Shown piece after piece: positions 9,238 to 16,679 of a DNA stretch of 64,000 nt (position 1 is its first letter; each line of letters opens with the position of its first letter). The DNA is from Leptotrichia sp. oral taxon 212 (GTDB lineage Bacteria > Fusobacteriota > Fusobacteriia > Fusobacteriales > Leptotrichiaceae). The stretch spans positions 1,771,126 to 1,835,125 of the forward strand of contig NZ_CP012410.1 of NCBI RefSeq assembly GCF_001274535.1, written 5' to 3'. The position numbers and the translations under genes are program-made. Under the pieces are notes generated by a model. The model did not search any database and had not been told where the DNA came from. It saw nothing but the letters and a program-made list of their open reading frames with translations.

Positions 9238-10596
9238 CTATGTCAAAGAAAGTTTTAGTATAAAAAGAATAGCCAGTATATACATTATTGGCTTTATTTC
9301 TTTTTTTCTTCCTGTTGCAAGCTTTAAAACTACATAGCTTATTACTGCTCCCGCCACTCCTTCAGCAACACTCATAGTAAAAGGCATCAGTGTAATTGCA
9401 AAAAATGCCGGCGCTCCTTCTGTCAAATCATGGAAATCAATCTTTGTAACTACTCCAAGCATTAATACTCCTACAACTATTAAAGCAGGAGATGTTGCAG
9501 CTCCAGGAATAATGCTCACTATTCCTGACAGAAAAAAGGAAACTCCAAACAGTACGGCAGTTGAAAAGGCCGCAAGTCCTGTTCTTCCACCTTCTGCTAT
9601 GCCCGCAGTACACTCCAGATATGTTGAAGTAGTTGTTGCTCCAAAAAAGGAACTTATTATAGTTATAGATGATTCACACAGCAGTGCCTTCTTCATATTT
9701 TTAACTTCACCTTTTTCATTGTAAAGCTTTCCTTTACTTGCTATTGCCAGCAAAGTACCTATTTTATCAAAAAAATCAACCATGCTTATTGTAAGTACTA
9801 TCATTACTATATTTATAAGTCCTGAAAATACATCCTTTTGTCCTAACAGACCTTTAAAATCCTGTTTAAAAAATAAATCACCTACACCACCAGGTAATAC
9901 AAAACCATGCCATTTACTTAAATCCGTCACTCCCATAGGTATTCCCAGTAAAGTAGTCGCAATTATTGATATTATTAATGCCCCTTTCACATTTCTTGCC
10001 ATTAGAATTAGCATCAGAAGCAGTCCAAATACACTAAGCTGTACAGAACTTTCCTTAAAGTTTCCTAAAAACAGCCCTGTTTCTGTCGCTACAATTATTC
10101 CTGAACTTTTTAATCCGATTAATGCTATAAAAAGTCCTACTCCTGCTGTAATTGCAGTTTTTATATTTTCCGGCAGTCCATCCAGCACAATTCTTCTGAC
10201 TGAAGAGGCTGTTACAAGTACAAGTACAACACCTGAAATAGTAACAGCCGCAAGGCCCTGCTGCCATGTATACCCCATTCTTCCAACAACCGTTGAAACA
10301 AAAAACACTGTAAGCCCAAGCCCGGGAGCTGTTGCTACAGGAAGTTTTGAAAACAGTGCATGCATTAGAGTTCCTGTCATTGCTATCAAACATACTGCAG
10401 TGTACAATCCTCCCTCCGGAATTCCCGCTTCCTTTAAAAATCCAGGAATTACAGCAAGCACATATGCCATTGTCAGAAATGTTGTCATTCCGGCTATTAT
10501 CTCTGTTTTTACATCTGTTCCATTTTTTGAAAGTTCATAATAATTTTCCAGAAATTCATGAAATCTCCTCTTTTTTCCATGCCTTTCCTGTTCCAT
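9238..10596 (-). CDS. NCS2-family purine (adenine/guanine/hypoxanthine) permease, AzgA-like
   Basis: This 452-residue multi-pass permease imports purine bases by cation symport. Family hallmarks are the N-terminal KTEIIAGMTTFLTMAYVLAVIPG, APGLGLTVFFVSTVVGRMGYTWQQGLAAV in segments 2-3, and the substrate-binding stretch STYLECTAGIAEGGRTGLAA. It is closest to the AzgA/PbuG/PbuO group (COG2252) rather than uracil/xanthine permeases. The start ATG follows AAGGAGG. I looked for a purine riboswitch in the 240-base leader and saw none. Confidence 0.92.
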   Translation of the reverse strand: MEQERHGKKRRFHEFLENYYELSKNGTDVKTEIIAGMTTFLTMAYVLAVIPGFLKEAGIPEGGLYTAVCLIAMTGTLMHALFSKLPVATAPGLGLTVFFVSTVVGRMGYTWQQGLAAVTISGVVLVLVTASSVRRIVLDGLPENIKTAITAGVGLFIALIGLKSSGIIVATETGLFLGNFKESSVQLSVFGLLLMLILMARNVKGALIISIIATTLLGIPMGVTDLSKWHGFVLPGGVGDLFFKQDFKGLLGQKDVFSGLINIVMIVLTISMVDFFDKIGTLLAIASKGKLYNEKGEVKNMKKALLCESSITIISSFFGATTTSTYLECTAGIAEGGRTGLAAFSTAVLFGVSFFLSGIVSIIPGAATSPALIVVGVLMLGVVTKIDFHDLTEGAPAFFAITLMPFTMSVAEGVAGAVISYVVLKLATGRKKEIKPIMYILAILFILKLSLT

Positions 10597-10771
10597 CTGA
10601 TTTCCTCCTTAAATTAATTCAAATATTTATGTTTATCTCATATACATGTAACTTTATTATTTTCAGTGATTTTCCATTTTTTATATTATACTTTTTGCTT
10701 TTATTAAGTTTTATCAGGACATTAATTATATCACACATCTTCACAAAAGTTTCTAAAATTTTTTTATTTTC

Positions 10772-10800
10772 TTGACTTAATTGTTTTTTTCTGCTTAAAT
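10772..10800 (+). promoter_or_regulatory. Possible promoter of the methyltransferase gene
   Basis: TTGACT (10772-10777), 17 bases, then TTAAAT (10795-10800). The -10 is poor, but an 18-base spacing gives TAAATA. It lies about 50 bases before the start codon. Confidence 0.35.
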
Positions 10801-10852
10801 ATAATATATAAACTTTGATAATCAAACTAATTTAAAAATGGAGATGGTTCAC

Positions 10853-11650
10853 ATGGATACAAAATTCAAAAACGTTTCAGAAACCCTTCTAATCACATTA
10901 AATGCCAGAGGAAAGGATGCAGACAGTCCTAATCCTGTGTTAAATGATAGAAAATCTGCTGAAATAATGTCTAGAATTGACTATGATTTCAGTAAATTTG
11001 ATAAGGGATGGATGTCATATTATGGAATTCTCGCGAGAGCAAAAACTATGGATCAGGAAATAAAAAAATTTATGGATAAATACCCTGACTGTGTTATTGT
11101 TTCAATCGGTGCAGGACTTGATACAAGATTCAGCAGAATTGATAATGGAAAAATAACATGGTATAATCTTGATTTACCTGAAGTTATAGAACAAAGAAAA
11201 GTATTTTTTGAAGAAAATCCAAGAGTCAGAAATATTCCAAAATCAGCTTTTGATTCAAGCTGGACTGAAGATGTTGAAATTAATGGAAAAGAGCTGCTTA
11301 TTATTTCTGAAGGTGTTCTTATGTATTTTGATGAAAATGAAGTGAAAAATTTTCTTAATATACTGACTGACCGATTTGACAAGTTTACGCTTTATCTGGA
11401 CTTACTTTCTAAAAAACTTGTAAAGCAGGCAAGAAGACACGATACTTTAAAAACAATGAAAAATGCAGAATTCAAATGGGGAGTAAAAGATGGAAGTGAA
11501 GTTGTTAAACTCAATCCAAAAATAAAACAGACAGGGCTTATTAACTTCACTGATGAATTAAAATACCTGCTCCATGGATTTAGAAAGCTTTTTATTCCTA
11601 TTGCCTATATTATGAATAACCGTCTTGGAATGTATGAATATAAAAAATAA
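10853..11650 (+). CDS. Class I SAM-dependent methyltransferase, leucine carboxyl methyltransferase (PPM1/TcmP) family
   Basis: The 265-residue protein has the PPM1/TcmP pattern: an N-terminal SETLLITLNARGKDAD helix, the SAM motif VIVSIGAGLDTRFSRID with the acidic YNLDLPEVIEQRK that follows, and ELLIISEGVLMYFDENEV in the central motif. In bacteria these enzymes methylate carboxyls of small molecules or polyketides; the substrate here is unknown. The frame opens at an ATG at 10838, but GGAG sits 9 bases before the ATG at 10853, which I choose. It is a single gene between the divergent permease and a terminator. Confidence 0.85.
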   Translation: MDTKFKNVSETLLITLNARGKDADSPNPVLNDRKSAEIMSRIDYDFSKFDKGWMSYYGILARAKTMDQEIKKFMDKYPDCVIVSIGAGLDTRFSRIDNGKITWYNLDLPEVIEQRKVFFEENPRVRNIPKSAFDSSWTEDVEINGKELLIISEGVLMYFDENEVKNFLNILTDRFDKFTLYLDLLSKKLVKQARRHDTLKTMKNAEFKWGVKDGSEVVKLNPKIKQTGLINFTDELKYLLHGFRKLFIPIAYIMNNRLGMYEYKK

Positions 11651-11667
11651 TAACTTTTTAAATAGAA

Positions 11668-11728
11668 AAACTGCCTCAAAATAGAATAAATATAACCTTA
11701 TTTTATATTACTATTTTTAGGCAGTTTA
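11668..11728 (+). terminator. Terminator after the methyltransferase gene
   Basis: Seventeen-base arms at 11668-11684 and 11711-11727 pair with a single mismatch (AAACTGCCT against AGGCAGTTT at the base), enclosing an AT-rich loop and followed by ATTATTTTAT. It lies just after the stop at 11650. It also protects against minus-strand reading from the frameshifted gene at 11771. Confidence 0.7.
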
Positions 11729-11770
11729 TTATTTTATCACCATATTTTTCTAAAGTTAAAAATTAATTAT

Positions 11771-12128
11771 CTATGCTAACATTATTAAAATTGAAAACCA
11801 AGTTGCCTTTCCTAATATTCCTGTAACTATCATACAGAAAATTTTTATTTTTTTATCCTTGTTACATGAAACTGTTATTATTCTTACGATATATATAATT
11901 ACATTTGAGAATATTACCAATGAATATATTGAAGTTTCTCCTCCACTTACAAAATCTGCTATTGAATGTAATGATATGTATATATAACATAAGGATAAAA
12001 TATGATCTATACCTGTTACAAGTATTTCATATTTTCCTACTCCTAATTATCAAAAGTATAAGTATAATAATTTCTGGAATTATAAACAACCATGACATAG
12101 ATAAACCTAGCATTAATAGCCAAAACAT
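11771..12128 (-). pseudogene. Small membrane protein gene split by a one-base frameshift
   Basis: The first part, ATG at 12126-12128 behind GGAG, encodes 33 residues (MFWLLMLGLSMSWLFIIPEI and a hydrophobic tail ending RSRKI) and stops at 12027. Reading on in the next frame gives an uninterrupted membrane-protein-like sequence (YEILVTGIDHILSLCYIYIS, then HSIADFVSGGETS and KATWFSILIMLA) to a stop at 11771. Removing one A from the AAAA run just before 12027 joins them into about 118 residues with four hydrophobic segments. The family is not recognised. It follows the TPR gene by 50 bases and is probably its operon partner. Either the frameshift is real or it is a homopolymer sequencing error. 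Confidence 0.6.
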
Positions 12129-12177
12129 ATTTCTATTTTCTCCTTTTTCTATCCCATTAATTTTTTCATCTGGCTCA

Positions 12178-12966
12178 TTAGATTCTATTAATATTCTCCA
12201 GTTTCTCTTTAGCTTCCTGCACTATATAAAGCTTATTTCCATTTTCAATGACTTCTTTGTATAATTCCATCGCTTCTTGAATTTCTCCTATTTTCTCCTT
12301 GTATGTTGCAAGAAGATATTTAAACCCTAAATTTTGACGTTTTGCCTTTGTTTTTTTCAGTGCTTCATTTAAAATTTCAATCATTTTTTCATTGTCATTT
12401 TCATGAAACAGCATTTCTTCCAGAACTTTTAGAAGACTGCAATATATTTCACCAAGTTTTTTATTATTTTTAATTTTCTCTATCTCTTCTAATATATGTT
12501 TATTATAAATTTCTGTCGCTTTCTCTTTTTTTCCAAAAGTAATAAGAAATAAAGCTTCATTATAGTAGTATAAAATTTTATCCCGTTCTCTATATAATTT
12601 TCTAGATAAATCTACTTCTTTTAATTTTTCATATGCCGTTTCTATTTTTCCTGCTGAAGAATATCCTGCAGATAAATTTAATTTCATATAGTTTCTATAT
12701 TTTTTGTTCTTGTTTCTATCATACTCATTTTCAGTAAGTTCTATAAATTTTTCCGGATCTAATTCGTTATCCAGAACATTCATATAATTACTATATAAAT
12801 GCATCCATAATCTAATGTTTATCTTGAACAATACTAAAAATATTATAGGATAGAATAAATAATTAAAAAGAAAATTTTCAGATTTCAATGAAAAAATACC
12901 AACAGTGAACACTATTAAAAAATCAATTAAAGCAGATAACAGCAAATATTTTTTTCTTATAGTCAT
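12178..12966 (-). CDS. Membrane-anchored TPR-like protein
   Basis: The 262-residue protein starts with two hydrophobic segments (LLLSALIDFLIVFTVGIFSL and LFNYLFYPIIFLVLFKI) in the first 55 residues. The remainder is a helical repeat region with TPR-like spacing (AGYSSAGKIETAYEKLKEVD, YYYNEALFLITFGKKEKATE, then GEIQEAMELYKEVIENGN). TPR domains mediate protein-protein contacts, and here the repeats would face the cytoplasm. No specific function can be given. It lies downstream of the CorC/HlyC gene on the same strand with a 22-base gap, and upstream of the frameshifted membrane protein. Confidence 0.65.
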   Translation of the reverse strand: MTIRKKYLLLSALIDFLIVFTVGIFSLKSENFLFNYLFYPIIFLVLFKINIRLWMHLYSNYMNVLDNELDPEKFIELTENEYDRNKNKKYRNYMKLNLSAGYSSAGKIETAYEKLKEVDLSRKLYRERDKILYYYNEALFLITFGKKEKATEIYNKHILEEIEKIKNNKKLGEIYCSLLKVLEEMLFHENDNEKMIEILNEALKKTKAKRQNLGFKYLLATYKEKIGEIQEAMELYKEVIENGNKLYIVQEAKEKLENINRI

Positions 12967-12988
12967 ACTTCCCTTTCATAAATCTATT

Positions 12989-14317
12989 TTAATTTAGCTT
13001 TTCTTCCTTATTAAATTTTGCAAGTACCCATTCAATTTTCTTATCCTTAACTCTTTTAGGCTTAAATGAAATTTCATCAATTATGATAGGCTCTATATCC
13101 TCATCGTCTTCAGGAATATATCCCATATGCTCAATTAACAGTCCACTTAAAGTATCATAATGCTTGGATTCCAGTTCAATATGAAAATAGTCATTTAGGT
13201 CATTTAGCGACAGCTCTCCATTTACCAGATATTTATTTGCAGAAAGTTTTTTAATGGAAGAATCATCAGCATCAAACTCATCAGATATATTACCCATTAC
13301 TTCCTCAATCAGATCTTCCAATGTTACAATACCTGAAAATCCGCCATATTCATCTATCAGTATGGCAATATGTTTTTTTTCAGACTGCATTTCATTAAAA
13401 AGCTCGTTGACATTTTTTGTTTCAGGGACAAAATAAGCTTCCTGCATGATTTCCGGTAATTTGACATTTTGAAATCCCTTCCTGTAAGCCTCTATCATCA
13501 GATCCTTCATAAACAGTATTCCTACAATATTGTCCGCCTCATCTTCATACACAGGGATTCTAGAATATACTTCCACTTCCTTTTTTTCAAACAGTTCATC
13601 TACTGAAATATTTTTATCAACAAGAAACACCTTTGTCCTAGGAATCATTATTTCCCGCGCAACCTTTTCATCAAATTCAATAATATTCTCTATCATTTCC
13701 TTTTCAACTTCATTGATAATTCCATGTTCCCTTCCCACTTCTACAAGTGAACGCAGTTCTTCCTTTGAAACCTTTTCCTCAATGTTATCTTCCTTCATTT
13801 TTAATGCAGTCAGCACTATATTTGTTGAAAATGTCAGGAATTTGACAAAAGGTGAAAATATTTTTGAAACTGTTACTATTGTCCCTACCGATGAAAGCGC
13901 TATTTTTTCCGATGACTTTAGAGCTATCCTTTTTGGAATAAGCTCACCGAAAACTAGTGTTATATATGATAACACAAAAGTTATTAAAATCATTGAAATC
14001 TGTCCACTGTAAGGAATTCCCAATTTTCTCAGATATATTGACAGATACTGTGAAAGCCCTGTTGCTGCCGAAGCCGAAGCAAAAAATCCTGCAAGTGTTA
14101 TTCCAACCTGAATTGTTGATAAAAACTTGCTCGGCTCCTTCATAAGGTTTTCCAGCATGATTGCCTTCTTATTTCCCTCTTCCACCAGTATTTTAAGTTT
14201 ATTTTTATTTATTGAAACTATTGCCATTTCGGCACTTGAAAAAAAAGCATTTATTCCTGTTAATGCCATTATTACAATAAACTCTAAAAGTAGACTGCCC
14301 CCGGTTATTGTTTCCAC
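12989..14317 (-). CDS. CorC/HlyC-type transporter-associated protein (CNNM domain, CBS pair, CorC_HlyC domain)
   Basis: Three domains are seen in order. First, an N-terminal CNNM (DUF21) membrane domain of about 190 residues (GINAFFSSAEMAIVSINKNK and IQVGITLAGFFASASAATGL). Second, a CBS pair (VAREIMIPRTKVFLVD and then HIAILIDEYGGFSGIVTLED, with EEVMGNISDEFD). Third, a C-terminal CorC_HlyC domain (YLVNGELSLNDLNDYFHIEL). Members are magnesium or sodium/magnesium exporters (MpfA-like) or of unknown role; the old hemolysin label is misleading. The start is GTG, with AGGAGG 11 bases upstream. Length of 442 is normal. Confidence 0.92.
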   Translation of the reverse strand: METITGGSLLLEFIVIMALTGINAFFSSAEMAIVSINKNKLKILVEEGNKKAIMLENLMKEPSKFLSTIQVGITLAGFFASASAATGLSQYLSIYLRKLGIPYSGQISMILITFVLSYITLVFGELIPKRIALKSSEKIALSSVGTIVTVSKIFSPFVKFLTFSTNIVLTALKMKEDNIEEKVSKEELRSLVEVGREHGIINEVEKEMIENIIEFDEKVAREIMIPRTKVFLVDKNISVDELFEKKEVEVYSRIPVYEDEADNIVGILFMKDLMIEAYRKGFQNVKLPEIMQEAYFVPETKNVNELFNEMQSEKKHIAILIDEYGGFSGIVTLEDLIEEVMGNISDEFDADDSSIKKLSANKYLVNGELSLNDLNDYFHIELESKHYDTLSGLLIEHMGYIPEDDEDIEPIIIDEISFKPKRVKDKKIEWVLAKFNKEEKLN

Positions 14318-14354
14318 TTTAAATTACTCCTCCTAAATGTATGATATGTTACTT

Positions 14355-14363
14355 ATTATACCA
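14355..14363 (-). promoter_or_regulatory. Extended -10 promoter of the CorC/HlyC gene
   Basis: The minus strand reads TGGTATAAT, a perfect extended -10, about 38 bases before the GTG start codon at 14317. No convincing -35 is present. Confidence 0.5.
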
Positions 14364-14401
14364 CACTTTTTCTTTTGTTTTCTTAGAATTTGAACTCCAG
14401 A

Positions 14402-14429
14402 CAGTTTAAACCGTTCTTTATTTAAACTG
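14402..14429 (-). terminator. Hairpin directly after the glcK stop codon
   Basis: CAGTTTAAA and TTTAAACTG are perfect 9-base arms around a 10-base loop, beginning one base past the glcK stop. There is no T-run after the stem, so termination is uncertain. It may act as an RNA 3'-end stabiliser. Confidence 0.4.
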
Positions 14430-15377
14430 CTACATCATTCCAAGATATGCGGCACCTAAAATACCTGCATCATTTCCAAGCTGGGCCTGAACTATCTTTA
14501 AATTTTCCAGAGTTGAAGGCAATGCATACTGCTTCAGTTTTTCATTTATTGCATTGAAGAGTATATCCCCTGCAAGTGCAACTCCCCCTCCAACTACTAT
14601 TATTTCAGGATCAAGGACATTCAGCAGATTTCCTATTCCAAGTGCAATATAATCAGCTTCGTAGTCAACAAGTTTCAAGGCAAATTTGTCTCCTTCCTTC
14701 GCAACATCAAATATATCCTTTGCCTCTATCTCTCTTCCTTTAACTCTTTCATAAAGTTTATTAGTTTTATTTACGGCTAGTCTGCTCTGTGCTTCCCTTA
14801 TTAATCCAGTAGCTGAAGCATACGCTTCCCAGCATCCTTCCTGTCCACATCCACAAAGTTTTCCATTTTTCGCAACTTTTATATGCCCCACTTCTCCACC
14901 GGCACCATTTTTACCGCTTACAAGTTTTCCATCAGTTATTACTCCTCCACCAATTCCTGTTCCTATGGCAAGTCCAAGAACATTCTTGTAACCCTGTGCG
15001 GCACCTTTCCACATTTCGCCAAGAGTTATGACATTCACATCGTTATCTACTCTTACCTGTTTATTCAGATGCTTTTCAAATTCTCCTGCCAGGTCGGCCT
15101 CTTTTGGCCATGGAAAATTAGCCCAGAATTTTACAATTCTTGCATTTACTATAGGACCTGGAACTCCTATTCCTATTCCTTTTACATCCACTTCAAAGTT
15201 TATATTGCTCCCCTTTACCTGTTCCAATAAAATTTTAGACAGTCTTTCAACAGTTTTTTCAAATCCTTCCATAGAATCTGTCTTTACTATTGTTGTAAAA
15301 ATAATATTCCCCGCTTCATCAACAAGTCCTATTTTAGTATTTGTTCCTCCTAAGTCTATCCCTACATAATAATTCAT
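14430..15377 (-). CDS. glcK: ROK-family glucokinase
   Basis: This cytoplasmic enzyme phosphorylates glucose with ATP. The phosphate-binding motif GIDLGGTNTKIG is at residues 6-17, and NDVNVITLGEMWKGAAQGYK is the sugar site region. IGTGIGGGVITDG and the ROK zinc signature GHIKVAKNGKLCGCGQEGCW with EAYAS follow. LGIGNLLNVLDPEIIVVGGG closes the ATP site. Length of 315 matches ROK glucokinases. There is no DNA-binding domain, so it is a kinase rather than a ROK repressor. The start ATG follows AGGAGG. It would feed glucose from the transporters in this region into glycolysis. Confidence 0.92.
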   Translation of the reverse strand: MNYYVGIDLGGTNTKIGLVDEAGNIIFTTIVKTDSMEGFEKTVERLSKILLEQVKGSNINFEVDVKGIGIGVPGPIVNARIVKFWANFPWPKEADLAGEFEKHLNKQVRVDNDVNVITLGEMWKGAAQGYKNVLGLAIGTGIGGGVITDGKLVSGKNGAGGEVGHIKVAKNGKLCGCGQEGCWEAYASATGLIREAQSRLAVNKTNKLYERVKGREIEAKDIFDVAKEGDKFALKLVDYEADYIALGIGNLLNVLDPEIIVVGGGVALAGDILFNAINEKLKQYALPSTLENLKIVQAQLGNDAGILGAAYLGMM

Positions 15378-15496
15378 ATTTTCCTCCTATTGATATTTAT
15401 TTGTAATATTTTTCTTTTTATTATTTAGTTTACCCTATTTATTGCAATTTTTCAATATTATATTTTTTCTATTTTTTAGACTGCCAAAAAATGAAT

Positions 15497-15525
15497 TTGC
15501 ATAAAATACAATAATCTGATATAAT
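15497..15525 (+). promoter_or_regulatory. Promoter of the candidate antitoxin RNA
   Basis: TTGCAT (15497-15502), exactly 17 bases, then TATAAT (15520-15525). Transcription would start near 15532. No open reading frame follows before the terminator at 15596, which fits a small RNA. Confidence 0.55.
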
Positions 15526-15531
15526 AAAAAT

Positions 15532-15619
15532 ACCTTAAGGTAGACCCTCAAAGGGTAAAACTTATATTGAAATTAAATAAAACGTTGACAAATCAGGCTG
15601 GAAGTTTCCAGTCTTTTTT
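15532..15619 (+). ncRNA. Candidate trans-acting antisense RNA (type I antitoxin) upstream of the Ibs-like peptide
   Basis: About 88 bases lie between a good promoter and a hairpin-T6 terminator, with no coding frame. The RNA has a 5' hairpin (ACCCT-CAA-AGGGT, 15544-15556). It then has two blocks that are perfect reverse complements of the peptide mRNA leader. CTTATATTGAAATTA (15561-15575) pairs with 15652-15666, which includes the start of the Shine-Dalgarno. CGTTGACA (15583-15590) pairs with 15639-15646, the loop of a 5' hairpin. Both blocks are in the right order for one antisense duplex. It could instead be one long mRNA leader folding on itself; the mid-way terminator argues for a separate RNA. 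The role is inference. Confidence 0.5.
15596..15619 (+). terminator. Terminator of the candidate antitoxin RNA
   Basis: GGCTGG-AAGTTT-CCAGTC forms a 6-bp stem (one G-U pair), followed by six T. It is short but of normal intrinsic-terminator form. It directly abuts the extended -10 of the next promoter. Confidence 0.5.
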
Positions 15620-15627
15620 GTTATAAT
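15619..15627 (+). promoter_or_regulatory. Extended -10 promoter of the Ibs-like peptide gene
   Basis: TGTTATAAT is a perfect extended -10 with no usable -35 at 17 bases. The start would be near 15634. That makes the mRNA begin with the hairpin CGAGT-GTCAACG-ACTCG (15635-15651), whose loop is complementary to the upstream RNA. Confidence 0.5.
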
Positions 15628-15676
15628 GATTCTGCGAGTGTCAACGACTCGTAATTTCAATATAAGGAGGTGTACT

Positions 15677-15736
15677 ATGCGTACTTTTCTTTTTGTTTTA
15701 GTAGTTTTTCTACTGATTCAAGGAATCCTGTACTAA
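15677..15736 (+). CDS. Ibs-like 19-residue hydrophobic peptide, candidate type I toxin
   Basis: The frame encodes MRTFLFVLVVFLLIQGILY, preceded by AAGGAGG 6 bases before the ATG. One basic residue, an uninterrupted hydrophobic core, a polar residue near the end and a terminal Tyr closely recall the 18-19 residue Ibs toxins of Escherichia coli, which insert in the inner membrane and are silenced by Sib antisense RNA. Here the complementarity lies in an upstream tandem RNA rather than directly opposite. A longer frame from GTG at 15670 has no proper ribosome-binding site. The resemblance is in size and composition; homology cannot be claimed from so short a peptide. Toxicity is inferred. Confidence 0.55.
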   Translation: MRTFLFVLVVFLLIQGILY

Positions 15737-15743
15737 TTAGTAC

Positions 15744-15790
15744 CCTCATACCCTTAGGGGTGCAGTACATTATGAGCCTATTTTTTATTA
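15744..15790 (+). terminator. Terminator of the Ibs-like peptide mRNA
   Basis: CTCATA (15745-15750) pairs with TATGAG (15771-15776), with CCC-TTA-GGG nested inside, followed by CCTATTTTTTATTA. A perfect palindrome GTACTAATTAGTAC overlaps the peptide stop codon just before it. Confidence 0.5.
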
Positions 15791-15852
15791 TCCTAGCTAA
15801 TAAGTCTCATTCAGAAATACATTTATGCACCGGAATAATATATCATTTAATA

Positions 15853-15879
15853 CAAAAAGAGCAGTCTTTACACTGCTCT
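15853..15879 (-). terminator. Terminator of the ABC transporter operon
   Basis: On the minus strand AGAGCAGT-GTAAAG-ACTGCTCT forms a perfect 8-bp stem followed by TTTTTGTA, about 100 bases beyond the hydrolase stop at 15978. Confidence 0.75.
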
Positions 15880-15977
15880 GAATCTGTTATTTATCCTGTT
15901 AAAATAAGATATGTGATATTTTTGATATATATTTGTTACATGAGTATATATTTTAAGCAATTATTTTAAGAACTTTT

Positions 15978-16667
15978 TTATTCAAATATTTCAGGTACTG
16001 AAAATCCTTTTTCGATAATTTTATCTCTGAAATCTCTCTCTAAATGCATACAATATACATTTTTTCTTTTTTCATATGGAATTCTTTCTTCCAAATCGAA
16101 TATATTTCCATGAGAAGGATTTTTACTTTTATAACTGCATGTGTCCTGATATATTTCCCTTATTTCTCCTTCAAAATATTTCTTCAGTATTTTTTCCGGT
16201 ATATCTACAGCATCTCCACTATAATATATTATTTCCTCAGGAAAAATTATTTCATATCCGTAACATATCATATCATCTACATGTTTAACTTCTACATGAT
16301 TATTTTTTATCTGTGAAATTTCAGGTAACATGTTCTCATAAATATAAAATTTATCTTCTATTCCTACTACTTTCAGATATTCTTTTATTTTTTCCGTAGG
16401 ATGAATTATATAAGGAATTTTATTCATTTTCAAATATAAATATGATATTAATGAACCCAAACTTCCTACATGATCACAGTGAAAGTGTGTTATTAAAATA
16501 AATATATTTTTACTTTCCTTCATTTCTTTTAAATTCCATATCTTTTTAAAAACACTCTCCCCACAATCTATAAGATAAAAATCTTCATTGTATGTGAAAA
16601 ATGCACCGGTATTATCAAAAGGTGGATAGAAAGCTGATCCAATACCTAAAAATTTTAATTTTTTCAC
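15978..16667 (-). CDS. MBL-fold metallohydrolase at the end of the ABC sugar operon
   Basis: The 229-residue protein has the metallo-beta-lactamase fold with the metal motif ITHFHCDHVGS (HxHxDH) near residue 60, YSGDAVDIPEKILKKYF and a late CMHLERDF histidine. It resembles the RNase Z/PhnP branch of small phosphodiesterases. The start is GTG with AGGAG 9 bases upstream, 12 bases after the permease stop, so it belongs to the same transcript. In that context it may hydrolyse a phosphodiester or cyclic phosphate of the imported compound; that is inference. The exact substrate is unknown. Confidence 0.75.
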   Translation of the reverse strand: MKKLKFLGIGSAFYPPFDNTGAFFTYNEDFYLIDCGESVFKKIWNLKEMKESKNIFILITHFHCDHVGSLGSLISYLYLKMNKIPYIIHPTEKIKEYLKVVGIEDKFYIYENMLPEISQIKNNHVEVKHVDDMICYGYEIIFPEEIIYYSGDAVDIPEKILKKYFEGEIREIYQDTCSYKSKNPSHGNIFDLEERIPYEKRKNVYCMHLERDFRDKIIEKGFSVPEIFE

Positions 16668-16679
16668 TATAATTCACTC

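Noticed and set aside
10597-10837. Possible purine riboswitch before the NCS2 permease
   Set aside because: None of the conserved purine riboswitch core is seen on the minus strand; the leader is plain AT-rich sequence.
15670-15969. A 99-codon frame starting at GTG 15670
   Set aside because: The Shine-Dalgarno directly abuts its start, the frame runs across two predicted terminators, and the in-phase spacing favours the 19-residue peptide at 15677.
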